This document shows positions 52,816 through 62,068 of a stretch of 64,000 bases of DNA, one piece after another. A model generated the notes under the pieces. It was not told where the DNA came from, searched no databases, and saw nothing but the letters and a program-made list of their open reading frames with translations. Source of the DNA: Oleispira sp. (GTDB lineage: Bacteria > Pseudomonadota > Gammaproteobacteria > Pseudomonadales > Oceanobacteraceae). Positions within the stretch are counted from its first letter, which is position 1, and each line of letters starts with the position of its first letter. The translations under genes and the position numbers were made by a program. The DNA lies in contig JAESQF010000053.1 in the NCBI GenBank assembly GCA_016765295.1, forward strand, positions 42,948 through 106,947. The letters are read 5' to 3'.

Positions 52816-54233
52816 TGCAGGCTAATACCAAGGTCTCCATATTCTATATCAGCATGCTAGGATTCGCTCTCAGTATTCTAGCCAGCTTTTGGATTGAGCA
52901 TTCACTATCCAGTGATGCTCTCACCTCAACAGTAGGCACGGCAACCATAGTGCAATATTTGTTTGCCGGGGCATTCATGCTACTGGCGTGGCGAACCTTT
53001 CCAGAAAATCACAACTCTCGTCGAAATAGCTCTCGCCAAAAGAATATCTTTTGGCAGGTTATGGTACTTGGCATTGTATTGCGTTTATTATTAATCCCCA
53101 TCGATAGCTATACCAGCAGTGATACCACACGCTATTTATTTGATGGGAAATTGGCTTACGAGGGCATAGATCCTTATCAAACCGCCCATGACGCACCAGA
53201 ACTGCAATCACTGAAAGAACAGTGGGCACCACCAGAAGAGCATGCAAAGTACGCAACACTTTATCCTCCGTTAGCATTGTCATTGTTTGCCATCAGCGCC
53301 AGTGCTGGTATTGAATATGCGCCTTTAGTATGGAAACTGATCGTTACTTTTTTTAGTATTCTGACCTTATTACTCGCCGCTCGTTTATTAAAAAAAATGC
53401 AGCGTGAACACTACTTACCCCTAATTGCGCTGTCGCCATTATTAATACTCGAAACTGGAGTAGGGGCTCATTTAGATACCATCAGTGCTTTTTCGATTCT
53501 GCTTATTATCGACAGTTTGTGGAAAAAGAAACCTATTATATTAGGTATCTGCATTGCTATCGGTACCGCTATTAAATTATTACCCCTCGCGCTATTAATG
53601 CCGATATTTGTATTAGCCATTTTCAGACGACAAATCGCTTTTGCCTTTACCACGGCCTTTAGCACGCTGTTTGGTCTAATCGTTATTTACGGGACTACCT
53701 TTGCCATAGGTTTCAAGCCTATTGGCAGTATTGGTGTATTTTTTCAAAACTGGCGCTTTGGTTCTCCCCTATTCACCTATCTTGAAAATAATTCAACCAG
53801 CCAAGTATTAATTATTTCCCTGATTGCTCTGTTTATTTTTGGGTTAGCGGCTATTAGTGCTTATCTTTATTTTTCTAAGGCTAATCCTCGTGACAAGATT
53901 ATCTCTGCCATGCAGTACGTTGTTGCGCTGCCCCTTGTTTTAAGCCCTGTGATTTTCCCTTGGTATTTAATGTTGCTTGCGGTTTTGGTTGCACTGCGCC
54001 CTAAACCCTGGTTACTCGCATGGATTTTATTAGCGCCATTGAGCTACGAAGTTTTAAATCAATTTTTATGTTGTACGGTTTGGCAGCCGGAATTATGGCC
54101 CTTAGTTATCCTCGCTTTTTCAGTTACGTCAATCTTACTGCTGTCAGTTAACTCATTTATTTTATCTGACAAACAACTCCCTGTGGCATTTACCAATATT
54201 ATGCCGAAGATTATAAAGAGGTCATTCTCATGA
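52815..54233 (+). CDS. Polytopic glycosyltransferase-like membrane protein (GT-C type)
   Basis: 472 residues with roughly ten or more hydrophobic helices. Early loop SYTSSDTTRYLFDGKLAYEG followed by DPYQTAHDAPE and YPPLALSLF is the pattern of polyprenol-phosphate-dependent GT-C mannosyltransferase-like proteins (GT87/DUF2029 type). Next to two GT2 enzymes it probably adds a sugar on the periplasmic side. It overlaps the next gene in ATGA. Confidence 0.75.
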   Translation: MQANTKVSIFYISMLGFALSILASFWIEHSLSSDALTSTVGTATIVQYLFAGAFMLLAWRTFPENHNSRRNSSRQKNIFWQVMVLGIVLRLLLIPIDSYTSSDTTRYLFDGKLAYEGIDPYQTAHDAPELQSLKEQWAPPEEHAKYATLYPPLALSLFAISASAGIEYAPLVWKLIVTFFSILTLLLAARLLKKMQREHYLPLIALSPLLILETGVGAHLDTISAFSILLIIDSLWKKKPIILGICIAIGTAIKLLPLALLMPIFVLAIFRRQIAFAFTTAFSTLFGLIVIYGTTFAIGFKPIGSIGVFFQNWRFGSPLFTYLENNSTSQVLIISLIALFIFGLAAISAYLYFSKANPRDKIISAMQYVVALPLVLSPVIFPWYLMLLAVLVALRPKPWLLAWILLAPLSYEVLNQFLCCTVWQPELWPLVILAFSVTSILLLSVNSFILSDKQLPVAFTNIMPKIIKRSFS

Positions 54234-56563
54234 TACTTAAACGCTACATGCATTGGCTGCATGGTCAATGGCCATCCGGACAAGTTGAAAAAATGCCACT
54301 GGTCAATGGTGATGGTACAACAAACCTCACAGGGGTTTATGTTGTCGGTGATTTAACCGGAGTTCCACTATTAAAATTTGCCGCCGATAGTGGCGCTAAG
54401 GCCATTCGCCATTTAATAGCCACGGATGATTTCTCTAGCCGTAAACAAGCCGATGATGTGGTTGATGTTGCTATTATCGGTGCGGGTGTTAGTGGTTACT
54501 CGGCGGTATTAGAAGCACAAAAAAAAGGCCTAAAGGCAGTATTAATTGAATCAAACAGTCCGTTTTCGACCATTGAGAATTTTCCCGCGGGCAAGCCTAT
54601 TTATACCTACCCTGCGAATATGGATCATGCGGGTGAAATTTCTTTATCGGAAGACATAGCCGATAAAGAGTCATTATTAGCCTCGTTAAAAAATGACATT
54701 GCAGAACAAGAGATTGAAACCCTTACCGCGAAAGCATCGCATATAGAACGTAAAAAAAATCTATTGCATGTTATTACCGAAGATAAAGAGATCATTCGCG
54801 CCCACAAAGTTGTGGTTGCTATTGGCCGCTCAGGAAATTTTCGTCAACTAGAGGCTGAAGGTCAACAAGCTGAAAAAGTTGTCAATCGCTTACACGACCC
54901 TAAAGTTTATGCCCAGCAAGATGTTCTTGTGGTGGGTGGTGGTGATAGCGCCTTAGAAGCGGCCATTGCGATCGCTGAGAAAGGTGGCAAGGTTAGCCTT
55001 TCGTATCGTAAAGCCAATTTCTCTCGCCCTAAGTCAGACAATTTAGCCCGCTTAACTCAGTTGCAAGATGCTGGGGAAATTGATCTGTATATGCAGAGTA
55101 AGGTTGAACGCATTAACGAGACTGAAGTTGTTCTTACTCAAGCGGATGGACAGCAGAAAACGATTCAGAATGATGCTGTGCTTTCTATGATTGGTCGTGA
55201 AGCACCGTTAGATTTTTTCCGTCGCAGTAAGATGGATATTGCTGGGGAAAGTACCCTTAGTGGTTGGGCTGCACTTGCCGCTTTTATGGTGTTTGCGATT
55301 GCATTATACGATTGGAAAAACTTTGGTTTCTTTAACAGTGTTTGGGGCAGTGTCGATTTCCCTAACAATATGCCCAGTGTTATTTCTGGCTTTGGCCAAT
55401 GGTGGCAAGCTCAGGTTGAAGATAGAGGCACACTAATCGGTACTATTGCGGTATCGATGAAAAGCCGCTCATTTTATTACACGATATTATATACCAGTTG
55501 TATTGGTTTCTTTGGTTGGCAACGAGTTCAGCGTAGAAAGACACCCTATGTAAAAGTACAAACATTAAGTCTGTTTTTCATTCAGTTTATTCCTCTGTTT
55601 ATTTTACCCGAAGTGATTTTACCTTGGGCGGGCTATTTAGGTGCCTTTGATGCGGGCAATATGAAAACTATCGCCGATAGTTTATTCCCCAGCTATATTT
55701 CTGCCGAAGCCTTGGCCAATCACCAGTGGCCAGAGTGGGGACATCCCCGTGCATATTGGCACGCCTATGGATTTATTTTAGCTTGGCCACTAAATGTTTA
55801 TAACGTATTTACACCAACGCCTATGGTGGGTTGGTTGATCATCAGTTTTATTCAGACCTTTATTATCATCCCCGCTTTAATTTATCGTTTTGGTAAAGGC
55901 GCTTATTGTGGCTGGATTTGTTCTTGTGGTGCATTAGCAGAAACCCTGGGGGATACCCAGCGCCATAAAATGCCCCATGGACCTATTTGGAATAAGTTGA
56001 ATATGATTGGGCAGGTTATTTTATTCGCCGCGGTCGCGCTCTTAGTTGTCCGAATATTGGGCTGGGCTTTTCCTGAAAGCTGGATGAATCTATCTTTTGA
56101 TCTGTTATTAAAAGGCGAGAATGCTGAGCATCAGTTAGTAAACCCGGTTAGCTGGAAATGGTTTGTCGATGTGTTGTTAGGTGGTGTTTTAGGTGTCGGT
56201 TTATATTTCAAATATTCCGGACGAGTCTGGTGCCGCTTCGCTTGTCCACTGGCAGCTTTGATGCATATTTATGGTCGCTTTAGTCGTTTTAGAATTCTTT
56301 CGGAGAAGAGTAAATGCATTAGCTGTAATGCTTGTACCAGCGTTTGCCATCAAGGCATTGATGTTATGAGTTTTGCTAACAAAGGCCTGCCGATGGAAGA
56401 CCCAGAATGTGTGCGTTGCTCGGCCTGCGTGAGTACTTGCCCCACTGGCACACTGCAGTTTGGTGAAGTCGATAAAGATAATAACATCATCGCTACCGAT
56501 CGCCTGGCTGCCAGTCCGGTGCACATAGTAGAGAGCAAAAAAGTGGAGGCGCGCAATGTATAA
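54230..56563 (+). CDS. Permuted flavin oxidoreductase fused to a NapH/FixG-like Fe-S membrane domain
   Basis: 777 residues. Residues 35-65 hold GVYVVGDLTGVPLLKFAADS, normally the C-terminal FAD motif of thioredoxin-reductase-like enzymes, placed here before the FAD motif GAGVSG (84-89) and NAD(P) motif GGGDSA (236-241). No redox CxxC is seen between them. Then several TM helices, paired cysteine loops GAYCGWICSCGA and VWCRFACPLAAL as in NapH/NosR/CcoG proteins, and two 4Fe-4S motifs CISCNACTSVC (696) and CVRCSACVSTCP (727). It may move electrons from NAD(P)H through the membrane. Its place inside a glycan operon is unusual. Confidence 0.82.
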   Translation: MILKRYMHWLHGQWPSGQVEKMPLVNGDGTTNLTGVYVVGDLTGVPLLKFAADSGAKAIRHLIATDDFSSRKQADDVVDVAIIGAGVSGYSAVLEAQKKGLKAVLIESNSPFSTIENFPAGKPIYTYPANMDHAGEISLSEDIADKESLLASLKNDIAEQEIETLTAKASHIERKKNLLHVITEDKEIIRAHKVVVAIGRSGNFRQLEAEGQQAEKVVNRLHDPKVYAQQDVLVVGGGDSALEAAIAIAEKGGKVSLSYRKANFSRPKSDNLARLTQLQDAGEIDLYMQSKVERINETEVVLTQADGQQKTIQNDAVLSMIGREAPLDFFRRSKMDIAGESTLSGWAALAAFMVFAIALYDWKNFGFFNSVWGSVDFPNNMPSVISGFGQWWQAQVEDRGTLIGTIAVSMKSRSFYYTILYTSCIGFFGWQRVQRRKTPYVKVQTLSLFFIQFIPLFILPEVILPWAGYLGAFDAGNMKTIADSLFPSYISAEALANHQWPEWGHPRAYWHAYGFILAWPLNVYNVFTPTPMVGWLIISFIQTFIIIPALIYRFGKGAYCGWICSCGALAETLGDTQRHKMPHGPIWNKLNMIGQVILFAAVALLVVRILGWAFPESWMNLSFDLLLKGENAEHQLVNPVSWKWFVDVLLGGVLGVGLYFKYSGRVWCRFACPLAALMHIYGRFSRFRILSEKSKCISCNACTSVCHQGIDVMSFANKGLPMEDPECVRCSACVSTCPTGTLQFGEVDKDNNIIATDRLAASPVHIVESKKVEARNV

Positions 56564-57311
56564 ATCGCATTTCACCAGCGTCATCATCCCTGCTCTTAAT
56601 GAAGAGCAGGCTATCGGCAAGGTTATTCGATCGTTGCTAGAGCTTAAAAATGATGACGACAGCTGCATTATCGATCAGATTATTGTCTGTGATAACGGCT
56701 CAACCGATCGAACTTCAAACATTGCATTAGAAGAAGGGGCTGAGGTTGTTTATCAACCTAGCCCAGGTTATGGCATCGCCTGCCTTACCGCTATTAGAAT
56801 GTTATCTGTAAAAAGCGATATCGTATTATTCATCGATGCTGATGACTCTTGTTATCCCCAACAAGGTTTGGCTTTATTGGAAGACATACATCAAGGATTT
56901 GATTTAGCCATAGGATCACGAGTTTTGGGCCATATAGAAGCCAATGCGTTAACTTCGGTTCAACGTTTTGGTAATGCCTTGGCCAGCTTATTGATTTTTG
57001 CGCTATGGAAAAAGAAGGTCACTGACTTGGGGCCATTTCGCGCGATACGCACATCGAGCTTACACGCTATCGACATGCAAGATCAAACCTTTGGCTGGAC
57101 CATTGAGATGCAAATCAAATGTATTCGACACGGTTTTTCTAGCAGTGGGCAAGCGGTGGATTCCAAACAACGCATCGGAGTTTCTAAGATCAGCGGCACC
57201 ATTAAAGGCAGTATCGGTGCAGGCATAGGGATTTTATCTATGATTGCTAGGTTATGGCTACGGCAGTTAAAAGACCGCCAAGGTCTGATGGGTTTAAAGA
57301 AAAGATCCTAA
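56556..57311 (+). CDS. GT2 glycosyltransferase (polyprenyl-phosphate sugar synthase-like)
   Basis: 251 residues, soluble GT2 of the DPM1/polyprenyl-phosphate type: VIIPALNEEQAIGKVI, DNGSTDRTSNIALEEGAEVV, GYGIACLTAI, FIDADDSCYPQQG, and C-terminal IGVSKISGTIKGSIGAGIG. It would charge a lipid-phosphate sugar donor for the GT-C protein in the same operon. It overlaps the oxidoreductase gene by 8 bases and is the last gene of the unit. Confidence 0.88.
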   Translation: MYKSHFTSVIIPALNEEQAIGKVIRSLLELKNDDDSCIIDQIIVCDNGSTDRTSNIALEEGAEVVYQPSPGYGIACLTAIRMLSVKSDIVLFIDADDSCYPQQGLALLEDIHQGFDLAIGSRVLGHIEANALTSVQRFGNALASLLIFALWKKKVTDLGPFRAIRTSSLHAIDMQDQTFGWTIEMQIKCIRHGFSSSGQAVDSKQRIGVSKISGTIKGSIGAGIGILSMIARLWLRQLKDRQGLMGLKKRS

Positions 57312-57342
57312 CCTTAGTGGATAATCGTTCGTTAGAGGAATG

Positions 57343-57373
57343 GACGGCGCAGTTAGGATTTCTGCGCCATCCT
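57343..57373. terminator. Hairpin between convergent genes
   Basis: GGCGCAG (57347-57353) with CTGCGCC (57363-57369), extended by GGA/TCC across a mismatch. It sits between the glycan operon end and the convergent lipoprotein gene. No clear T run. Confidence 0.5.
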
Positions 57374-57383
57374 AAACGTTACC

Positions 57384-58589
57384 TTACTGCTCAAACATGG
57401 CTAGATGAATACTGATACCCGTGCTCGCAGATACCGAAGTAGCCACAAACATTTTATTACCGTCCACAACTAAGCTACCCGATGTATAGCTCCCAGAGCG
57501 CTCACTGTCGTTTTTACCCAGCTGCTTACCTTGGCTATCCAGTAGAACGCTATGACCCGCACCCGTAATAACAATATTGCCATTCGCTAACTTACCAAGA
57601 TCTCGAATGGGTCCCTGCTGTTCGCTAAAGGTCCATTGCGTATTACCCTGGTTTGATACTCGCCCTACTTTCGTTTGGCTGCCATTGGATACCGCAAACC
57701 AAATAGAATCGTCTTCTACTATCAATGCTGGAATGCCGGCAATGTTTTGATCCGCTGTCAGGTTAATACTCTGATTCCAGTTCAACTCACCCTGGGTAGA
57801 ATAGCTTTGTAATTGAAAGCGACTGTTCGCATCCGCTTGCAACAATACAAGGCTATCATTGCTTTCATCCAGTTCGATATTGACCCGATAACTTAGCTCG
57901 GTCGAGCTGTGTTTTACTTGCCAGCCTAGGTCTCCCTCAGCATTGTATTGCTCAACTGCATGCTTAGAAGCAACGTATATATTGCCGAGGGCATCTACTT
58001 CAACATCCCATGCGCGATCATCATGATTAATCACCAACTCGACTTCACCTGCCAGAGATAATCTCTGAGTCGCATAACCGGTGACATAGATTGAGTTATT
58101 CGCAATCTCTAAATCAAAGGCATCATGGCTATCGCTTATCTTAGTTGCCCAGAGGTAATTACCATCTTGATCAACCTTCATAACGAAGGAAGACTTTGCG
58201 CTGGTACCCTCTATTTTTTCGATACGCTGACCGACGGAATAAATTGATCCATCAAGATCAATAACCGATTCAATCAGTTTTTCGTCAGAGGATGTGCTTT
58301 CTATTGTGCTAGCAGGAAGATCATACTTAGTCGCCCAGATCAGGTTACCTTGCTGATCGTATTTCGCTAATAATGCATCTTCGTTCCGATCTGCACCGGT
58401 TGTAATATTGCTGCCTGTTAATAACAGGTCATTGAAATTGTCTAACGTTAAATCATTCAACCATTCGATATTATTGTTATTATCCGAGGTCGAAAAGTAC
58501 GTTTGCCAAATTGGATTAACCTGTTGAACACATGCGGTTAAGGCAATGATTGGTAAACTCAATAAAGTTATTTGCGTACGATTCGCCAT
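57384..58589 (-). CDS. Beta-propeller-like lipoprotein
   Basis: I chose the ATG at 58589 (MANRTQITLLSLPIIALTAC), giving a lipobox LTAC with Cys20 and a GGAG site 10 bases upstream; the longer frame from 58652 has no signal-like start. The mature part has repeated W/Y blades of the form DQQGNLIWATKYD, DQDGNYLWATKIS, NAEGDLGWQVKHS, STQGELNWNQSIN and NQGNTQWTFSE, which suggests a PQQ/YncE-like or SBBP-repeat propeller. Probably a membrane-anchored binding protein of unknown ligand. Monocistronic. Confidence 0.75.
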   Translation of the reverse strand: MANRTQITLLSLPIIALTACVQQVNPIWQTYFSTSDNNNNIEWLNDLTLDNFNDLLLTGSNITTGADRNEDALLAKYDQQGNLIWATKYDLPASTIESTSSDEKLIESVIDLDGSIYSVGQRIEKIEGTSAKSSFVMKVDQDGNYLWATKISDSHDAFDLEIANNSIYVTGYATQRLSLAGEVELVINHDDRAWDVEVDALGNIYVASKHAVEQYNAEGDLGWQVKHSSTELSYRVNIELDESNDSLVLLQADANSRFQLQSYSTQGELNWNQSINLTADQNIAGIPALIVEDDSIWFAVSNGSQTKVGRVSNQGNTQWTFSEQQGPIRDLGKLANGNIVITGAGHSVLLDSQGKQLGKNDSERSGSYTSGSLVVDGNKMFVATSVSASTGISIHLAMFEQ

Positions 58590-58841
58590 GCTATTTTTAC
58601 TCCATGTAATGATTAGCTGCCATAAAATTTTGGCGCGCTGATAATAAAACAAACTTTATTATCTCTGAAGTAATAAAAAGCAAAATTATGACATTTTATA
58701 TATTTGTCTTAAATAGTAAAAACAATCTGATGATTTGTTATTAATACTGGCCAATAACGTCAGGTTTTCGAGTCCTTTTTAAGAACTCATTTTAAATTAG
58801 TACGGGTGTATTAAAAATGGATTATGAATTAATATCTCTAT

Positions 58842-59891
58842 TTATAAACCACTAAATAATCCTGGCAATTGAAATTGATCGAGTTCAGATCGGGCTGTTT
58901 TAATCTGCTGAACCTTTAAACTAAGTTCATTCAGAAGCTGGCTTTCGACATCCGATAATCGTTTACGCTTCAACGCAAATAGAGCCGTGGCGATATCTTC
59001 TAACTCTGGCAACTGATCTTTAGCTAGATTTTGTCGACAGTTTAATAGCCGCTGAGGATCTGAGACATCCTGCAGTGAATTAAATTTGTCTTTATAGTAT
59101 TGTGAAACTTCTGCGATTAAATAATCGAGATTTACATTATATTCTTCAAATAACACCAGGCGCACTGCAATTAAGCGAATCAGATATTCACAGGCGGGAT
59201 CTTCGTCATCCAGGTTATAGTTATCTTTCATATACTCTAATAATTTTATTACCAGCAAGCGACCCGAAATTCGACTTCTAGCTTCACGCAGTGTCACCCC
59301 CATAACCCAAGCATCCCAAAAGCCGGTAACCGGAGCTGCAATTAAAGATGAGTAAGCACGAAAGCCAGTACGCGCGAGTAATTTTCGCACTAATAACTTA
59401 GCCAGAAAACTGGTCGCAAAGGTTTTCATCTTATACAAGATCAGCATAAGATAATGAGATTTTCGCCTGTCTTTATAAGGATCTAAACCTAAGCGATGAA
59501 TGCCCGGCTCAGGTATTTCTAAAATAGCTCGAGAGAGGGATAGCTTTAATTCAGGTTGATGAGCGTCGAGCCCAGAATGCTTAATATAAACAGCGACACT
59601 ATAAAAGCCGATTATAAATAATAGATAAAACTCTAATCCCACTAATACGATATTTGCCAGAATAAAAATGGCTAATCCCGTTAAATTATTCAGAGCATCG
59701 GTCATATCGGGAAAATAGAATATTTCGACGAGGACTAAAGCCACAGTTAATAGGAAACCGATAACAAAGCTGGCTAATAGACTCAGTCGCGTACTGGTTT
59801 TTAAGGATAAGGTAGATTTGTTATTTTCTAGGTAAGCAAGGACTTGCTGCTCCCCCCAAGTTTCAAGACGACCTGGTTTGTGCTCGCTCAT
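58842..59891 (-). CDS. Membrane protein of unknown function (LBF_2804-like)
   Basis: About 349 residues. Two close TM helices near the N-terminus (LLASFVIGFLLTVALVLVEI; LAIFILANIVLVGLEFYLLF), then a soluble part with ILEIPEPGIHRLGLDPYKDR, a hydrophobic helix around FRAYSSLIAAPVTGFWDAWV, and a charged helical C-terminus. The resemblance to the LBF_2804 family is from memory and tentative. I favour the ATG at 59891 (MSEHKPGRLETWGEQQVLAY); one at 59918 adds nine residues. Function unknown. Confidence 0.6.
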   Translation of the reverse strand: MSEHKPGRLETWGEQQVLAYLENNKSTLSLKTSTRLSLLASFVIGFLLTVALVLVEIFYFPDMTDALNNLTGLAIFILANIVLVGLEFYLLFIIGFYSVAVYIKHSGLDAHQPELKLSLSRAILEIPEPGIHRLGLDPYKDRRKSHYLMLILYKMKTFATSFLAKLLVRKLLARTGFRAYSSLIAAPVTGFWDAWVMGVTLREARSRISGRLLVIKLLEYMKDNYNLDDEDPACEYLIRLIAVRLVLFEEYNVNLDYLIAEVSQYYKDKFNSLQDVSDPQRLLNCRQNLAKDQLPELEDIATALFALKRKRLSDVESQLLNELSLKVQQIKTARSELDQFQLPGLFSGL

Positions 59892-60076
59892 AGCGTAACG
59901 ATCCATGTTGTTTAACATCAGAGCGCATTTTGCTTGATAATATAGTCAATGTTAAGCATTAATTATGCATTAAGCAGTGGTAGACGAAGACTTGGCCTGA
60001 GAGTTTGAGCATACCTTCCTCTTCTTTCTGGTAGACTGATGTCATAAAGACTACCTCACTTATTTTGGACATTGTT

Positions 60077-60979
60077 ATGACTGCAATCAATCTTGAATTT
60101 CACCAAGCCCCGGGCATCGCTGGCGCTATGGCTAAAGCCCTTTTCTTACGTCGTAAAGGCTTTAAAGCTGAAAATGGTATGCCAGAGATCAATGCCAGCT
60201 GGTATGGCGCTCGGGCTGACCAAGGTGCTTTGAAAGATTATTGCGCGACGTTAGATATCGAATTTGGTGAAACTTTGCCGGTATTGTATCCACACGTAAT
60301 GGCTGGCGGCATGCACATGCAGATGCTGACCCACAAGATTTTTCCTTTTGGTCTACTGGGTGCTGTGCATCTTAAAAATACAATTACTCAGCATAAAGCC
60401 ATCGCCATTGCTGAAAAAATGGACATCCATGCGCAAATGGGTGGCTTTCGTTTAACCGCTAAAGGGGTTGAGTTTGACTTCAGCACTCAGGTTAAAGTGG
60501 CTGATGAAGTTGTTTGGGAAGAGCTAAGTATTTACTTCATGGCCGGTAAGTTTGGCGGTAAAGAGAATCCTTCGACAGAGACCAGTTTTGAATTGGCGAG
60601 CTTAGATCAAATGTCGGATGTGGCTTCTTGGGCCGTACCGAAAAATCGCGGTAAGAAGTACGCCAGCATCAGTGGTGATTACAACCCAATTCATACCTCT
60701 AAATATCTTGCTAAGCTGTTTGGCTTTAAGCGCGATATCGCTCATGGTTTTGGAATTTTAGCGCAAGCGGTTAATCAATCTGAATTAGCGAGCAAAACAA
60801 ACATCTCTGCCGGTAAGTGTCAGGTAGATGTGATTTTTAAAGGTCCGTTGTATTTAGAAAGTGATGCTAGCTTGAAGCAAGCGGCTGATGCCGAAAATAG
60901 CAGCCAGACTCAACGTTTTGATTTATTTTCTGGGTCAAATCCTAAGCCGAGTATTTGTGCGAGTTTGAAGAGCTTATAA
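60077..60979 (+). CDS. MaoC-like dehydratase
   Basis: About 300 residues, double-hotdog MaoC/enoyl-hydratase type. The C-terminal half holds the hydratase-2 motif SISGDYNPIHTSKYLAKLFG followed by DIAHGFGILAQAV with the catalytic Asp and His. The N-terminal half resembles a decayed hotdog (VLYPHVMAGGMHMQMLTHKI). The ATG at 60077 is preferred over a TTG at 60065. Probably acts on an enoyl thioester in fatty-acid or PHA metabolism. A strong hairpin follows. Confidence 0.82.
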   Translation: MTAINLEFHQAPGIAGAMAKALFLRRKGFKAENGMPEINASWYGARADQGALKDYCATLDIEFGETLPVLYPHVMAGGMHMQMLTHKIFPFGLLGAVHLKNTITQHKAIAIAEKMDIHAQMGGFRLTAKGVEFDFSTQVKVADEVVWEELSIYFMAGKFGGKENPSTETSFELASLDQMSDVASWAVPKNRGKKYASISGDYNPIHTSKYLAKLFGFKRDIAHGFGILAQAVNQSELASKTNISAGKCQVDVIFKGPLYLESDASLKQAADAENSSQTQRFDLFSGSNPKPSICASLKSL

Positions 60980-61001
60980 TTTAACTGCACTTTATTTATT
61001 C

Positions 61002-61032
61002 AAGCAAAAATACATACCCTGTATTTTTGCTT
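61002..61032. terminator. Strong bidirectional-type terminator hairpin
   Basis: Perfect 13-bp stem AAGCAAAAATACA / TGTATTTTTGCTT with a 5-nt loop, 23 bases after the MaoC-like stop. It carries U-rich stretches on both strands. Confidence 0.75.
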
Positions 61033-61216
61033 CTTACTTTTCTTTCTTACTTTTTCTTCTAAGTAATTTATTAATAATAACAAATGGTCTGAAAAAGTAC
61101 CTTTAAAGCTCTATTTTTGTGAGGCTATCTACACACCTGTCTAACCTCCATGGCCTGAACATTGAATCCACATATAATGCTACATTCTATTAGTCGATCA
61201 ATGTAGAGTGTAATTT

Positions 61217-62062
61217 ATGCCCCGCCGCTTACTCCCAATTGTAATTTTTTCTTGCTTACTTGCAGGCTGCTTCGCTAGTGATGACAACGACAGTGCCGGT
61301 GATAGCACCCTAACGCTCTCCCTCACCGATGGCGCTATTGATTTTGCCGACCAGGTCAACCTAGAGATTAGTGGTGTTGAACTAAAATCCAATAGTGAAG
61401 TTCATACTTTTGACTTCGATACCCGCACAATTAATCTACTGGATTTACAAGGCAGCCAATCTGAAGCTTTATTTACCGATGAGGTGCTACCTGCAGGTGA
61501 CTATCAATGGGTACGTTTAAAGGTGGAAAGCGCTTCAATTGTATTATCCGTTAATGGTGGCGAGATTCCTTTAACGATTCCTAGTGCCGATCAATCAGGC
61601 TTTAAACTCGTCAGTGGTTTTACCCTACCGGCGAATGCAAGTGCCGACTTCACCCTAGAACTCGATGTGCGTAAATCAATAGCAGTGACGGGCCAGATGG
61701 ATAATTTAAGCTATACACTACGCCCAACCATGCGCTTAGTGAATAATATTAAAATCGGTCATTTAGCAGGTTCTGTCGAGGGTACTTTATGTGATGCCGA
61801 GGCGAGCATGGCCGTTTATGCTTATGACGACCATGACGCGACGGTTGGTCAAGAAGCCTCTGACAATCCTCCCGTTGCTAGCAGTCTTGTTTCCGCCGCA
61901 TTGGATTATGAAATTGGCTATCTAGTGACAGGGAATTACACCATCACGGTTGCTTGTATTGACGATATGGATACGGTGGATGTGAGTGATGAAGACGTTA
62001 GCTTTATCGGCACCCAAAATGCCACAGTAAACGCCAATCAAACAGGTAGCTACTCGTTTTAA
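61217..62062 (+). CDS. DUF4382 lipoprotein
   Basis: 281 residues. Lipobox LLAGC with Cys18. The DUF4382 pattern follows: TLTLSLTDGAIDFADQVNLE, then ISGVELKSN, DLQGSQSEALF, LPAGDYQWVRLKV and the closing TLRPTMRLVNNI. A second, Ser/Asp-rich domain (EGTLCDAEASMAVYAYDDHD) completes it. Envelope-anchored, ligand unknown. The stop is 6 bases from the convergent mocR end. Confidence 0.85.
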   Translation: MPRRLLPIVIFSCLLAGCFASDDNDSAGDSTLTLSLTDGAIDFADQVNLEISGVELKSNSEVHTFDFDTRTINLLDLQGSQSEALFTDEVLPAGDYQWVRLKVESASIVLSVNGGEIPLTIPSADQSGFKLVSGFTLPANASADFTLELDVRKSIAVTGQMDNLSYTLRPTMRLVNNIKIGHLAGSVEGTLCDAEASMAVYAYDDHDATVGQEASDNPPVASSLVSAALDYEIGYLVTGNYTITVACIDDMDTVDVSDEDVSFIGTQNATVNANQTGSYSF

Positions 62063-62068
62063 TACATA

